Origin: Streptomyces finlayi | GTDB lineage: Bacteria > Actinomycetota > Actinomycetes > Streptomycetales > Streptomycetaceae | Direction: 5' to 3' | NCBI RefSeq assembly: GCF_014216315.1 | Contig: NZ_CP045702.1 | Location: 3,596,001-3,660,000 of the forward strand | Length of the DNA: 64,000 nucleotides | Shown here: in pieces, positions 49,942 through 57,643 of the stretch | Layout: every line of letters begins with the position of its first letter | How positions within the stretch are numbered: the first letter of the stretch is position 1 | Made by a program: the position numbers and the translations under genes | Notes under the pieces: model-generated | Seen by the model: the letters and a program-made list of their open reading frames with translations, nothing else | Told to the model about the DNA's origin: nothing | The model's database searches: none

Positions 49942-49957
49942 GCCTCCGAGGGCCTAC

Positions 49958-50674
49958 CTACATCGCGTAGGTGTCCACCTGCTCGAAGAGCGAGGAGGGG
50001 GTGACACCTTCCTCGCAGACCAATGGGCGACCCCGCTGGTCATGCGCCGTATGCAGGAGCACGGCGACCGGGGTGGCTACGGGCACCCCCAAAAGTTCCG
50101 CCTCCGCGTCCGTAGCAAGGCGCACCGTGGTGACGTCCACCCCCTCGACCGGGAACCGGCCGGTCTGCCGACGGACATGGCGTGTCGTGCCTTCGGCGAT
50201 GGGAGCAGTATCGGCAAGGCGTGGTGCCGCCTCCGCGATCTCCGGAGGGAACCATGCCTCCACGCAGCTATTCGGGGTTCCGTCCGGGAGCTGGAGGACG
50301 CGAATACGCCGGAGTGCCCACACACCAGGGGAGAGCCCGAGCGCAACGGCAACACGGGCGGGAGGCTCTGCCCAGTCAGGCGTACCAACGCGCAGGAACG
50401 GCAGCCCACCCAAAATGCGCGCCGACCCTGCCCGGCGGGCGCCGGCGGGACGTGCCACGGGCGTGTCCGTGACGACGAATCCCGTGCCCTGCTTGGCGAC
50501 GACCACACCGTCGTTGCGCAACACATCCACGGCCTTGATGGCAGTGGCCCGGGACACATCCCACTGCTCGGCCAGATCGCGGCCGGATGGGATCGTGGCC
50601 CCAGGGCCGAACTCACCAGCGGCAATGCGGGCGCGCAGAGACTCCGCGATCTCCTCGTACTTCAGTACAGCCAT
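49958..50674 (-). CDS. GntR-family (HutC/UTRA) repressor, KorSA-like
   Basis: 238 aa. Winged-helix DNA-binding domain (YEEIAESLRARIAAGEFGPG, ATIPSGRDLAEQWDVSRATAIKAVDVLRNDGVV) followed by a UTRA ligand domain (about 95-235; ALRRIRVLQLPDGTPNSCVEAW, VSRLADTAPI-like). In pSAM2 the GntR-type KorSA represses transfer and replication genes. The palindrome at three sites around this gene is the likely operator. ATG at 50674 with GGGGA 5 nt upstream. It is divergent from the methyltransferase gene. Confidence 0.88.
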   Translation of the reverse strand: MAVLKYEEIAESLRARIAAGEFGPGATIPSGRDLAEQWDVSRATAIKAVDVLRNDGVVVAKQGTGFVVTDTPVARPAGARRAGSARILGGLPFLRVGTPDWAEPPARVAVALGLSPGVWALRRIRVLQLPDGTPNSCVEAWFPPEIAEAAPRLADTAPIAEGTTRHVRRQTGRFPVEGVDVTTVRLATDAEAELLGVPVATPVAVLLHTAHDQRGRPLVCEEGVTPSSLFEQVDTYAM

Positions 50675-50693
50675 GGTTTCCCCTACTCTGCGC

Positions 50694-50724
50694 ACTGGAC
50701 TGGTCCACCGGTACACACGATACT
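50694..50724 (+). promoter_or_regulatory. Methyltransferase promoter overlapping a GntR operator
   Basis: TGGACT (50696-50701) and GATACT (50719-50724) are 17 bp apart, and the ATG follows 6 nt later, implying a leaderless mRNA. 50694-50712 matches the operator palindrome at 18 of 19 positions (complement of ACCGGTGGACCAGTCCAGT). It also lies upstream of gntR, so one site could control both genes. Confidence 0.5.
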
Positions 50725-50730
50725 GCGAGC

Positions 50731-51552
50731 ATGTCGAATCTCGAATTGGCTCCTTCCGTGATGCGGTTCTACGGCGAGACAGCGAACGAGGACAGCCGTT
50801 TGCGCACCTCGGCAGACGGCCGCATGGAGTTGATCAGGACACAAGAGCTCCTCCGACGCTTCTTGCCTCCCGCGCCGGCCCGCGTGCTCGACGTGGGCGG
50901 GGCGACCGGGATTCATGCTGAATGGCTCGTGAAGGACGGCTACGAGGTCACTCTCGTGGACCCTGTACCCCGCCACGTCGAGAGCGCGTCAGCCGTGTGC
51001 TCGGCGTACGTAGGGGACGCCCGAGAGCTGCCCGAACCTGACGACAGCTTTGACGTTGTGCAGCTTTTGGGACCGCTCTACCACCTGCCCGACCCGGAAG
51101 ATCGAAGCAGGGCGCTGGCAGAAGCCCGCCGCGTGGTGAAGCCGGGCGGGCTGGTCGCCGCAGCAGCGATCAATCGATACGCGTCGATCTTTGAGCACGT
51201 CACGTACGCCCACCTGCACACTGAACGGATTCACGACTCCGTCTCAAAAATCCTTGCGACGGCCGTCTATGACGGCGTACGCGGTTTCGCCCTCTCCTAT
51301 TTCCACCGAGCCGAAGAACTGGTGGAAGAGTTCACTGCCTCTGGGCTCGCGGACGTGCAGGTCTTTGGCATCGAGGGACCTGCTTGGTCTCTGGTGAAGG
51401 CTGTCGAGCAACAGCCAGGCGCGGGCCCCACTGACGAGTTGCTTGCCTCAGCCATGGCTGCAGCCCGCCTGGCAGAGCCGTACCCGGAGCTTCTCGCCGC
51501 CAGCTCTCACCTACTGGCCGTGGGAAGGGCCCCTGTCGACAACAACGGCTGA
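50731..51552 (+). CDS. Class I SAM-dependent methyltransferase (AICE cargo)
   Basis: 273 aa. SAM motif I ARVLDVGGATGIHAEWL (about 50-66), the acidic LVDPVP after strand 2, and PDDSFDVVQLLGPLYHLPD for motif IV. LALEEARRVVKPGGLV-type motif V reads ALAEARRVVKPGGLVAAAA. The family fits small-molecule methyltransferases; the substrate is unknown. It is the only plus-strand, non-mobility gene of the element, next to attR, and its promoter overlaps the putative GntR operator. Lower GC than neighbours supports acquisition. Modification of an antibiotic target or self-product is possible but unproven. Confidence 0.82.
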   Translation: MSNLELAPSVMRFYGETANEDSRLRTSADGRMELIRTQELLRRFLPPAPARVLDVGGATGIHAEWLVKDGYEVTLVDPVPRHVESASAVCSAYVGDARELPEPDDSFDVVQLLGPLYHLPDPEDRSRALAEARRVVKPGGLVAAAAINRYASIFEHVTYAHLHTERIHDSVSKILATAVYDGVRGFALSYFHRAEELVEEFTASGLADVQVFGIEGPAWSLVKAVEQQPGAGPTDELLASAMAAARLAEPYPELLAASSHLLAVGRAPVDNNG

Positions 51553-51571
51553 CAGTTCCCGACGGCGATCG

Positions 51572-51590
51572 CCGTCTCAGTTTCCGTCTC
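51572..51590. promoter_or_regulatory. Integrase arm-type repeats, right end
   Basis: CCGTCTCAGTTTCCGTCTC matches 39751-39769 at 18 of 19 bases. It is 118 bp inside attR. GTTCACGGCC and GTGAACGGTC inverted motifs also occur in 51595-51700, where no gene is seen. Confidence 0.55.
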
Positions 51591-51708
51591 GTTCACCGTC
51601 GTACGCCACCGTTCACGGCCGCACTCCGCACCCCTCAGCAGGGCGCGGAAAGCCCGCCGCGAACGACCGTGAACGGTCGCGTACAGACGCCTGACCAGCA
51701 GGAACAGA

Positions 51709-51763
51709 CCTCGAAAGCGAGTGTGGGGAAACTCACCGAGGGTTCAAATCCCTCCGCTACCGC
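51709..51763 (+). repeat. attR core (55 bp)
   Basis: Identical to attL at 39648-39702; the tRNA 5' half is absent here, so it is not a functional tRNA gene. Confidence 0.93.
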
Positions 51764-51768
51764 TCTTA

Positions 51769-51810
51769 CACCCTCCTGAACTGCGGAAACGCGATCAGGA
51801 GGGTGTTTTG
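51769..51810 (+). terminator. Original terminator of the tRNA-Ser gene
   Basis: ACACCCTCCTGA and TCAGGAGGGTGT pair in a 12-bp stem, followed by TTTT. It lies just outside attR, where it would have followed the tRNA before insertion. Confidence 0.75.
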
Positions 51811-51820
51811 CATGCTTCAT

Positions 51821-52774
51821 TCACGCATCGTCCCCGTGTACGGGCTCGGTGCTGCCCGCGCGCGCCGCCTCGAGCTGGGCCGCGAACGCGAGACCGAGGA
51901 ACAGGGCGATCCCGGTGAGATTCGCCCACAGCAGCAGCGCCATGAACGCGGTAAGAGGCCCGTAGACGGCACCGAACGAGCCGCTGCGTTCGACGTAGAC
52001 CGCCAACAGCCAGGTCGCGGATATCCAGAGGGCCAGGTGAACGGCCGAACCGAAGGCGAGCCAGGTGTACCCCGGCTGGATCCGCCGCGGTGCCCACCGG
52101 AAGATGACGGCCGATGCCACCCAGGCCATGGTGATTCCGAGGGGGATCTGCAGCCAGTGCCACCAGGCGGGGAGACCGCTTCCGCCGAACGCGTCCACCA
52201 CGGCTCCCGCGACCGTGTCACCGGCCACCAGCACCAGGAAGCCGAGGGCCATGGGCGCCCCCGCCGCGGCCGAGAGAAGCAGGCTCCTGCCGTACTTGAC
52301 GGCGAAAGGGCGGTCCCGCTCGATGCCGTAGATGCGGTTGGCGCCACGCTCGATCTGCGCCATGGCCGACACCAGACTGACAACGGCGAACGCCAGGCCC
52401 AGCCACATCGCGACGGCGCCGGCGACGTTCTCGCCCGCGCTGCGGCGCCCGTCCGCCAGCGCGTCCTCGATCAGCTGGGAGCTGGCGCCCGGGGCGATCC
52501 GTGTGAGCGTGAGTTCGACGGCCCTGCCCGCGCTCTCGGTGCTGAGCGTCGCCGCCACACCGACCAGCGCGATCGTGAAGGGCACCAGGGCCAGGGCTAC
52601 CTGGAACGCCAGCGCACGGGAGTGGCTGAAGCCGTCCGCGTACCGGAAGCGCAGGAACGCGTCGACCAGGAGCTTCCGCCCGCCGTACTTCTTGAGCGCG
52701 GTCCATGCCTCGTCACCGGAGAGTTCCTCCCCGGCCATGTCCTGTGTCTGCGGGACACGCTTCGCGCTGCCCAT
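51821..52774 (-). CDS. YihY/BrkB-family membrane protein
   Basis: 317 aa with six predicted membrane helices (ALAFQVALALVPFTIALVGV, VAMWLGLAFAVVSLVSAM, LLLSAAAGAPMALGFLVLVA, ITMAWVASAVIFRWAP, LALWISATWLLAVYV, FMALLLWANLTGIALFLGL). The DAFLRFRYADGFSHSRALAFQ region and RPFAVKYG are family features. Despite the old name, it is not RNase BN; its function is unknown, possibly in the envelope. The ATG at 52774 was chosen over 52834 for the upstream GGAG. Confidence 0.87.
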   Translation of the reverse strand: MGSAKRVPQTQDMAGEELSGDEAWTALKKYGGRKLLVDAFLRFRYADGFSHSRALAFQVALALVPFTIALVGVAATLSTESAGRAVELTLTRIAPGASSQLIEDALADGRRSAGENVAGAVAMWLGLAFAVVSLVSAMAQIERGANRIYGIERDRPFAVKYGRSLLLSAAAGAPMALGFLVLVAGDTVAGAVVDAFGGSGLPAWWHWLQIPLGITMAWVASAVIFRWAPRRIQPGYTWLAFGSAVHLALWISATWLLAVYVERSGSFGAVYGPLTAFMALLLWANLTGIALFLGLAFAAQLEAARAGSTEPVHGDDA

Positions 52775-53006
52775 TCGTCTCCGCTCCCGTTCGTTCCGGC
52801 AGCCGCCGACGCGGGCCGGAAGCTGCTGAGCCACTCTGCCCTGAGCAGTCGGCTAACAGTGACTCACGTGTCCGGCGAAAACCCGGCACCGGGTGCGCAC
52901 CCGTCGTGGAGCGCGAGATGAAAGGACATGCCCCGGGCGCCACGGGGTACGCGGGATGTGCGGGGCGACCGGCCCCGAGCACGCGAACCGAAGGGAGATG
53001 CCGAAG

Positions 53007-53244
53007 ATGCCTTCCAGACTGAACGCCGTCGTCCGAGCGCTGTCGCAGCGCGGGGGCACGGCCCGGCGCCGCCCGGCCCCGCCCGGCCGTCGTCCGAGCG
53101 CTGTCGCAGCGCGGGGGCACGGCCCGGCGCCGCCCGGCCCCGCCCTCCCGCATCGGACGAGGCCCGCACGGCATCTCGACGGCGGCGGTCGTCCGCCGGC
53201 TCGTCGACGTCGTCCGCACGCGCGCCGGTTCGAGCCGCCACTGA
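53007..53244 (+). pseudogene. Small gene disrupted by a 61-bp tandem duplication
   Basis: From ATG 53007 (AAGGGAG 9 nt upstream) it reads PSRLNAVVRALSQRGGTARR and RPAPP. Removing one copy of the duplicated 61 bp lets the same frame continue as SRIGRGPHGISTAAVVRRLV and DVVRTRAGSSRH to the stop at 53244, giving 58 aa. With the duplication the frame is lost, since 61 is not a multiple of three. I do not recognise the protein. It could be a genuine mutation or an assembly artefact. Confidence 0.6.
53025..53146. repeat. 61-bp tandem duplication
   Basis: 53025-53084 is identical to 53086-53145 (60 of 60 bases), with a period of 61. The unit starts GCCGTCGTCCGAGCGCTG and is very GC-rich. Confidence 0.9.
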
Positions 53245-53660
53245 CGCCGTCCACGGTTCCGCGAGACGTACAAGGGGCCCGACGCATCGCGTCGGGCCCT
53301 TCGTAGGTTCCGGGGAAGAAGATCAGGTCGGGGGAAGCGGCACCGGGGGACAGGCCGCTTCCCCCGACGAGAACAGGGCCTGCCGGTCCTCGCCGCTGCC
53401 CGGGGGGACGGTCACGGCGGGGACCCCACAGAGGGGGCCCTGCTCCTCGCCCTGCGGATTCCTGCCGGATGCGCGGGGCTCACGATCCATCCTGCCTCCG
53501 CACGAAAGCCGCACGGCCGGACGAAGGGCCTCCATCGCAGGGTCCTTGGTCCTCAAAGACCACCTCAGTGATCTCGTCCCTGATCAGAAACATCCTCGGG
53601 ATACGGCCATTCGTGCGGCTAGAATCGCCCGACCGTACAGGGGAGCGAACGGGAGAGGCA

Positions 53661-53831
53661 GTGGCTGTGGTGGAAGTCAAGAAGATCGTGTTCTACGCGG
53701 TTTCGGTCTTCGTGCTGTACACGATCATCACGGCACCGGAAAGGGCCGCCGCTCTCGTCCAGGTAGGGTTCGAAGGCATCGCGAATGCCGCCATGGGCGT
53801 CGGCGACTTCATGTCCGAGCTCATCAAGTAG
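53661..53831 (+). CDS. Small single-helix membrane protein
   Basis: 56 aa. One membrane helix (IVFYAVSVFVLYTIITAP) and an amphipathic C-terminal half (AALVQVGFEGIANAAMGVGD, FMSELIK). Several GTG codons are possible starts; GTG 53661 follows GGGAGAGG closely. It ends 9 nt before the Dabb gene. Conserved small genes like this occur in Streptomyces; function unknown. The region 53245-53660 contains no other convincing gene. Confidence 0.65.
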   Translation: MAVVEVKKIVFYAVSVFVLYTIITAPERAAALVQVGFEGIANAAMGVGDFMSELIK

Positions 53832-53840
53832 GAGAACCCG

Positions 53841-54134
53841 ATGATCCGTCACCTGGTCCTGTTCAAGCTGAACGACGGCGTCGAACGGGACGAGCCGCGG
53901 GTCGTCGCCGGCGTGGAGGCCTTCCGGGCAGTGGAGGGACAGGTCCCGGAGCTGGAGTTCTGGGAGTGCGCCTGGAACATCACCGACCGGCCGATCGCCT
54001 ACGACTTCGCGATCAATTCGGCGGTAGCCGACGAGGACGCCCTGAAGCGCTACATCGAGCATCCGGCCCATCAGGCCGCCGCCGGACGGTGGCGGGAATT
54101 CGCTACCTGGGTGATCGCCGACTACCCGTTCTGA
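53841..54134 (+). CDS. Dabb (stress-responsive A/B barrel) protein
   Basis: 97 aa, full Dabb domain: IRHLVLFKLNDGVERDEPRV at the start, LEFWECAWNITDRPIAYDFA, and YIEHPAHQAAAGRW near the end. The dimeric alpha/beta-barrel fold is known from plant stress proteins and some polyketide cyclases; the role here is unknown. Followed by a strong terminator. Confidence 0.88.
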   Translation: MIRHLVLFKLNDGVERDEPRVVAGVEAFRAVEGQVPELEFWECAWNITDRPIAYDFAINSAVADEDALKRYIEHPAHQAAAGRWREFATWVIADYPF

Positions 54135-54161
54135 ATCGCCACGGACCCTTGGTCCGCCTGG

Positions 54162-54191
54162 CCCCTCACCTCTCAGGTGAGGGGTTTTTCT
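54162..54191 (+). terminator. Terminator after the Dabb gene
   Basis: CCCCTCACCT and AGGTGAGGGG pair around CTC, followed by TTTTTCT. Confidence 0.85.
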
Positions 54192-54246
54192 ATGCGTTTA
54201 AACCATCTCGTTCCCAACACGGCTACATGCGGTGCTTGCACACAGT

Positions 54247-54305
54247 GGACATGTCTTGTGATGCTATGACCGCTTTTGACGGATGAGTTGACCGCAGTTG
54301 ACCGC
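54247..54305 (+). promoter_or_regulatory. sigF upstream elements
   Basis: GGACATGTC at 54247-54255 resembles the GACATGTC palindromes upstream of sigN. AGTTGACCGC occurs twice in direct tandem (54286-54305), 18 nt before the sigF start. Regulator unknown. Confidence 0.4.
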
Positions 54306-54322
54306 AAAGGGGTGGCGTCACC

Positions 54323-55180
54323 GTGCCGGCCAGTACAGCGCCTCAAGTGCCTCCCCAGAACGTCCAGACCGACGACATCCAGACCGAGACGCCCGATCCC
54401 ACCACGCCCGCCAGGACCCGGGGCGCGGACACCAGGGCGCTGACGCACGTGCTGTTCGGCCGGCTCAAGGGGCTGGAGCCGGGCACTCCCGAACACGGCA
54501 GGGTCCGGGCGGCCCTGATCGAGGCGAACCTGCCGCTCGTCCGGTACGCGGCGGCCCGCTTCCGCAGCCGCAACGAGCCGATGGAGGACGTCGTCCAGGT
54601 CGGCACCATCGGCCTGATCAACGCGATCGACCGCTTCGACCCCGAACGCGGCGTCCAGTTCCCGACCTTCGCGATGCCGACCGTGGTCGGCGAGATCAAG
54701 CGGTACTTCCGGGACAACGTACGGACCGTCCACGTACCGAGGCGGCTCCACGAGCTCTGGGTCCAGGTCACCGGCGCCACCGAGGACCTGACGACCGCCC
54801 ACGGCCGCTCCCCCACCACGAGAGAGATCGCCGAGCGGCTCAAGATCCCCGAGGAGGATGTACTCGCCTGCATCGAGGCGGGCCGCTCGTACCACGCGAC
54901 CTCACTGGAGGCCGCACAGGAAGGTGACGGGCCGCCAGGACTCCTGGACCGGCTCGGCTACGAGGACCCGGCCCTCGCGGGGGTCGAACACCGGGATCTC
55001 GTACGGCATCTGCTCGTCCAGCTGCCCGAACGCGAGCAGCGCATCCTGCTGCTGCGCTACTACAGAAATCTGACGCAGTCACAGATCAGCGCGGAACTGG
55101 GCGTGTCCCAGATGCATGTGTCAAGGCTCCTGGCCAGAAGTTTCGCCCGCCTTCGATCCGCAAACAGGATCGAGGCGTAA
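54323..55180 (+). CDS. sigF: SigB-type RNA polymerase sigma factor
   Basis: 285 aa. Region 2 (NLPLVRYAAARFRSRNEPME, DVVQVGTIGLINAIDRFDPE), region 3 (GRSPTTREIAERLKIPEEDV) and region 4 (LTQSQISAELGVSQMHVSRL) are all complete. The N-terminal 45 residues are a disordered extension. GTG start with AAGGGGTGG about 12 nt upstream. In S. coelicolor sigF (SCO4035) acts late in spore maturation; the name here rests on remembered synteny with tRNA-Ser, YihY and Dabb on one side and a second sigma gene on the other. Confidence 0.8.
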   Translation: MPASTAPQVPPQNVQTDDIQTETPDPTTPARTRGADTRALTHVLFGRLKGLEPGTPEHGRVRAALIEANLPLVRYAAARFRSRNEPMEDVVQVGTIGLINAIDRFDPERGVQFPTFAMPTVVGEIKRYFRDNVRTVHVPRRLHELWVQVTGATEDLTTAHGRSPTTREIAERLKIPEEDVLACIEAGRSYHATSLEAAQEGDGPPGLLDRLGYEDPALAGVEHRDLVRHLLVQLPEREQRILLLRYYRNLTQSQISAELGVSQMHVSRLLARSFARLRSANRIEA

Positions 55181-55265
55181 CCGGATCGGGTAGACCGTGC
55201 CCCATCCGGTTCGGGTGGCGCAAAAGCCTCACACCCCCTGTTTCCTGCACAGAAATAGCGCTGAC

Positions 55266-55304
55266 TTGTCGACATGTCACTACAGCGTGTTGCCGACATG
55301 TGAC
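55266..55304 (+). promoter_or_regulatory. Direct repeats upstream of sigN
   Basis: TTGTCGACATGTCAC (55266-55280) and TTGCCGACATGTGAC (55290-55304) are direct repeats 24 bp apart, differing at two positions. Each contains ACATGT. They lie 110 bp before the sigN start in an AT-richer stretch. Confidence 0.5.
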
Positions 55305-55414
55305 ATTCTGCTGGAAGCGCGTTTGCCGCAGTCTCCCCTCCGGTATTCAGGTGGAGGCTGCGTTCCTCCGATGGTCGCGGCCACCGCGACCGTCCGCGAC
55401 CTCAAGGGGGTGGC

Positions 55415-56281
55415 ATGTCCGCAGAACAGGGCAGCTCGAAGGTGCTCACGCTCACGAAGAGCGTGCCGGCACCGACCGTGCTCACCAGCTCGCCGGAAGC
55501 CATCGACACCCGCACGCTGTCCCGCTCCCTGTTCCTGCGGCTCGCCGCACTGGGTCCCGCACCGGGCCCCGACGGAACGGACAGCCCGGAGCGGGCCTAT
55601 GTGCGGGACACGCTCATCGAGCTCAATCTCCCGCTCGTCCGTTACGCGGCGGCGCGGTTCCGCAGCCGCAACGAGCCCATGGAAGACATCGTTCAGGTCG
55701 GCACCATCGGCCTGATCAAGGCGATCGACCGCTTCGACTGCGAACGGGGCGTCGAGTTCCCGACCTTCGCGATGCCCACCGTGGTCGGCGAGATCAAACG
55801 CTTCTTCCGCGACACCTCGTGGTCGGTGCGCGTGCCGCGCCGACTCCAGGAGCTGCGGCTCGCTCTCACCAAGGTCAGCGACGAGCTCGCCCAGAAGCTC
55901 GACCGCTCGCCGACCGTGCCGGAGCTGGCCAAGGCGCTCGGGGTCTCCGAGGAGGACGTGGTCGACGGCCTGGCCGTCGGCAACGCGTACACCGCCTCGT
56001 CCCTGGACTCCCCCTCGCCCGAGGACGACGGCGGCGAGGGCTCGCTGGCGGACCGCCTGGGGTACGAGGACACCGCCTTGGAAGGCGTCGAGTACCGCGA
56101 GTCCCTGAAGCCGCTGCTGGCCAAGCTCGCCCCCCGCGAGCGACAGATCATCATGCTGCGCTTCTTCGCCAACATGACGCAGTCGCAGATCGGCGAGGAG
56201 GTCGGCATCTCGCAGATGCACGTCTCCCGCCTGCTGACCCGCACGCTCGCCCAGCTCAGGGAAGGGCTCGTCGCCGACTGA
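55415..56281 (+). CDS. sigN: SigB-type RNA polymerase sigma factor
   Basis: 288 aa, about half identical to the preceding sigma factor over regions 2-4, so a tandem paralogue. Region 2: NLPLVRYAAARFRSRNEPME, GTIGLIKAIDRFDCERG. Region 4: MTQSQIGEEVGISQMHVSRL. Start ATG at 55415 preceded by GGGGGTGGC. In S. coelicolor the gene in this position is sigN (SCO4034), linked to aerial hypha development; the name is by remembered synteny. It has its own upstream repeats, so it need not be co-transcribed with sigF. Confidence 0.8.
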   Translation: MSAEQGSSKVLTLTKSVPAPTVLTSSPEAIDTRTLSRSLFLRLAALGPAPGPDGTDSPERAYVRDTLIELNLPLVRYAAARFRSRNEPMEDIVQVGTIGLIKAIDRFDCERGVEFPTFAMPTVVGEIKRFFRDTSWSVRVPRRLQELRLALTKVSDELAQKLDRSPTVPELAKALGVSEEDVVDGLAVGNAYTASSLDSPSPEDDGGEGSLADRLGYEDTALEGVEYRESLKPLLAKLAPRERQIIMLRFFANMTQSQIGEEVGISQMHVSRLLTRTLAQLREGLVAD

Positions 56282-56338
56282 CCCCCGCACCGCGACGCGA
56301 GGGTTCCGATTTGACGGTCCGTCAGCCACACTGACGCG

Positions 56339-57196
56339 ATGCGACGTCAGACGTTCGGACCGACCGGCCGCCGGGGCACCGTGATCGCCGCCTCGGCGGC
56401 TGTGCTGTGCCTGGGCGGCGCGGTGGCCGCCTGCGGCGGGGGCGCGGGCAGCGAGGGGTACGTGGCGGTCGGCGCGGCGGGCACGGGCCCGGCCGGGACG
56501 CCGGGTGCCGCGGCCCTGCCCTCGGACAGGGTCACGCTGATCCCGCTGGACACTCCCGGCGCGGAGCGCGGCCGGGGCGGAGACCGCGCGGGCGGCAGGA
56601 CCACGGGGGAATCCGGGCCGGCCGACGAGCTGCCCGATGCGCTGGAGAACGCCAAGGGGCCTCGTACCGACACCACGAACCCCGGCGACAGCGGCAGCAG
56701 CAGCGGGGGCAGCGGCGGGGCGAGTGGCTCCGGCGGTTCGGCACCGGACGCCGCGAGCCCGGATCCCCCAGCGCCCGCAGACCCGTCCGGCAGCCCGGCC
56801 GCGGGAGGCACCGCCGGCGGCGGGGACCCGGGAAGCACCGGCGGCTCCGGAGGTACGGGCGGCACCCCGCCGCCTTCGAGTGGTCCCGCACCCGCCGCAC
56901 TCCAGGTCGGCGACCCGGTGCACGGGGACGCGGACCGGCGCTGGTGCGAGAAGGTGACCGTGGAGTTCCGCAACACCGGTGGCTCACCGGTCCGTTCGGG
57001 CACCCTCACCTTCGAGACGCACATCATCGGCGCGCTCGGGGTCGACTGGGCGACCGTGGAGTCCACGCAGCCGCTCCCCACGCCCATCGACGCGGGAGCG
57101 GTGCGGAAGAAGACGTACACCGTCTGTGTGGAGTCCTGGCGGGTACCCCTGGGCATGCGGACCGAGACCCAGGACGTAGCCGCCAGCTGGAGGTGA
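56339..57196 (+). CDS. Secreted lipoprotein with low-complexity linker
   Basis: 285 aa. A basic start, hydrophobic helix and lipobox LGGAVAAC put the mature protein on the outer membrane face. Residues about 60-190 are a Gly/Ser/Pro-rich linker. The C-terminal ~95 residues form a beta-rich domain (VTVEFRNTGGSPVRSGTLTF, TYTVCVESWRVPLGM) with two cysteines (WCEK, TVCVE) that could form a disulfide. No family recognised with confidence. Confidence 0.7.
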   Translation: MRRQTFGPTGRRGTVIAASAAVLCLGGAVAACGGGAGSEGYVAVGAAGTGPAGTPGAAALPSDRVTLIPLDTPGAERGRGGDRAGGRTTGESGPADELPDALENAKGPRTDTTNPGDSGSSSGGSGGASGSGGSAPDAASPDPPAPADPSGSPAAGGTAGGGDPGSTGGSGGTGGTPPPSSGPAPAALQVGDPVHGDADRRWCEKVTVEFRNTGGSPVRSGTLTFETHIIGALGVDWATVESTQPLPTPIDAGAVRKKTYTVCVESWRVPLGMRTETQDVAASWR

Positions 57197-57222
57197 CCCC
57201 CACGGACGTGGGGGACGGGCGG

Positions 57223-57438
57223 TCAGCCGAGCGCGAGCCAGGCGACCGCACCGAGGACGACGACGACGGCGACGACGGCCGCGATCACTCCGACCTTCGG
57301 TCCGGACGAGGTCGCGGCGGGCTGCTGCCGGCGCTGCGGCTCGCCCTCGTCGACGAATGCGCGGAACATCTGGGTGCTGCCCGCCGGGTCGTTGGTGCCC
57401 TCGGGGCCCTGCTGAGGGGCGTGGGGGTTGTGTGCCAT
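57223..57438 (-). CDS. Small tail-anchored membrane protein
   Basis: 71 aa. Hydrophilic start (HNPHAPQQGPEGTNDPAGST) and one membrane helix at the very C-terminus (VGVIAAVVAVVVVLGAVAWLALG, written here in its first 20: VGVIAAVVAVVVVLGAVAWL). Convergent with the lipoprotein gene. Function unknown. Confidence 0.65.
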   Translation of the reverse strand: MAHNPHAPQQGPEGTNDPAGSTQMFRAFVDEGEPQRRQQPAATSSGPKVGVIAAVVAVVVVLGAVAWLALG

Positions 57439-57643
57439 GGGCCAGGACCCTAGCGAACTCGGCGTTACCACCCAACCCCCGGGTGCCACGGAGGCAGGAA
57501 ATGCGCGAGTGAACCACCGGCCGACCGACCGCTACGGAGTGTCGCACGTCACAGCGGCGAAGCGCCGACGGCACACGCCGCGCGTTTGACCCGGACCCTA
57601 CTCAGGCTTTGGCGTTCCTTTACTCCTGCAAGGGTTCTTTCGT

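Larger units (their letters stand above)
39648..51763. mobile_element. Integrated AICE (pSAM2-like element), 12.1 kb
   Basis: The element is bounded by 55-bp perfect direct repeats at 39648-39702 (attL, inside tRNA-Ser) and 51709-51763 (attR). Its gene set is tyrosine integrase, excisionase, DUF3631 ATPase, zinc-cluster protein, Prim-Pol, TraB/FtsK translocase, several small spread/membrane proteins, GntR repressor and a methyltransferase cargo gene. Single-translocase transfer with an autonomous replication module is the defining layout of actinomycete ICEs. All core genes look intact, so excision and transfer appear possible in principle. Confidence 0.93.

Noticed and set aside
51709..51763. 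Second tRNA-Ser gene at the right end of the AICE
   Set aside because: Only the 3' part from the anticodon stem is present; it is attR.
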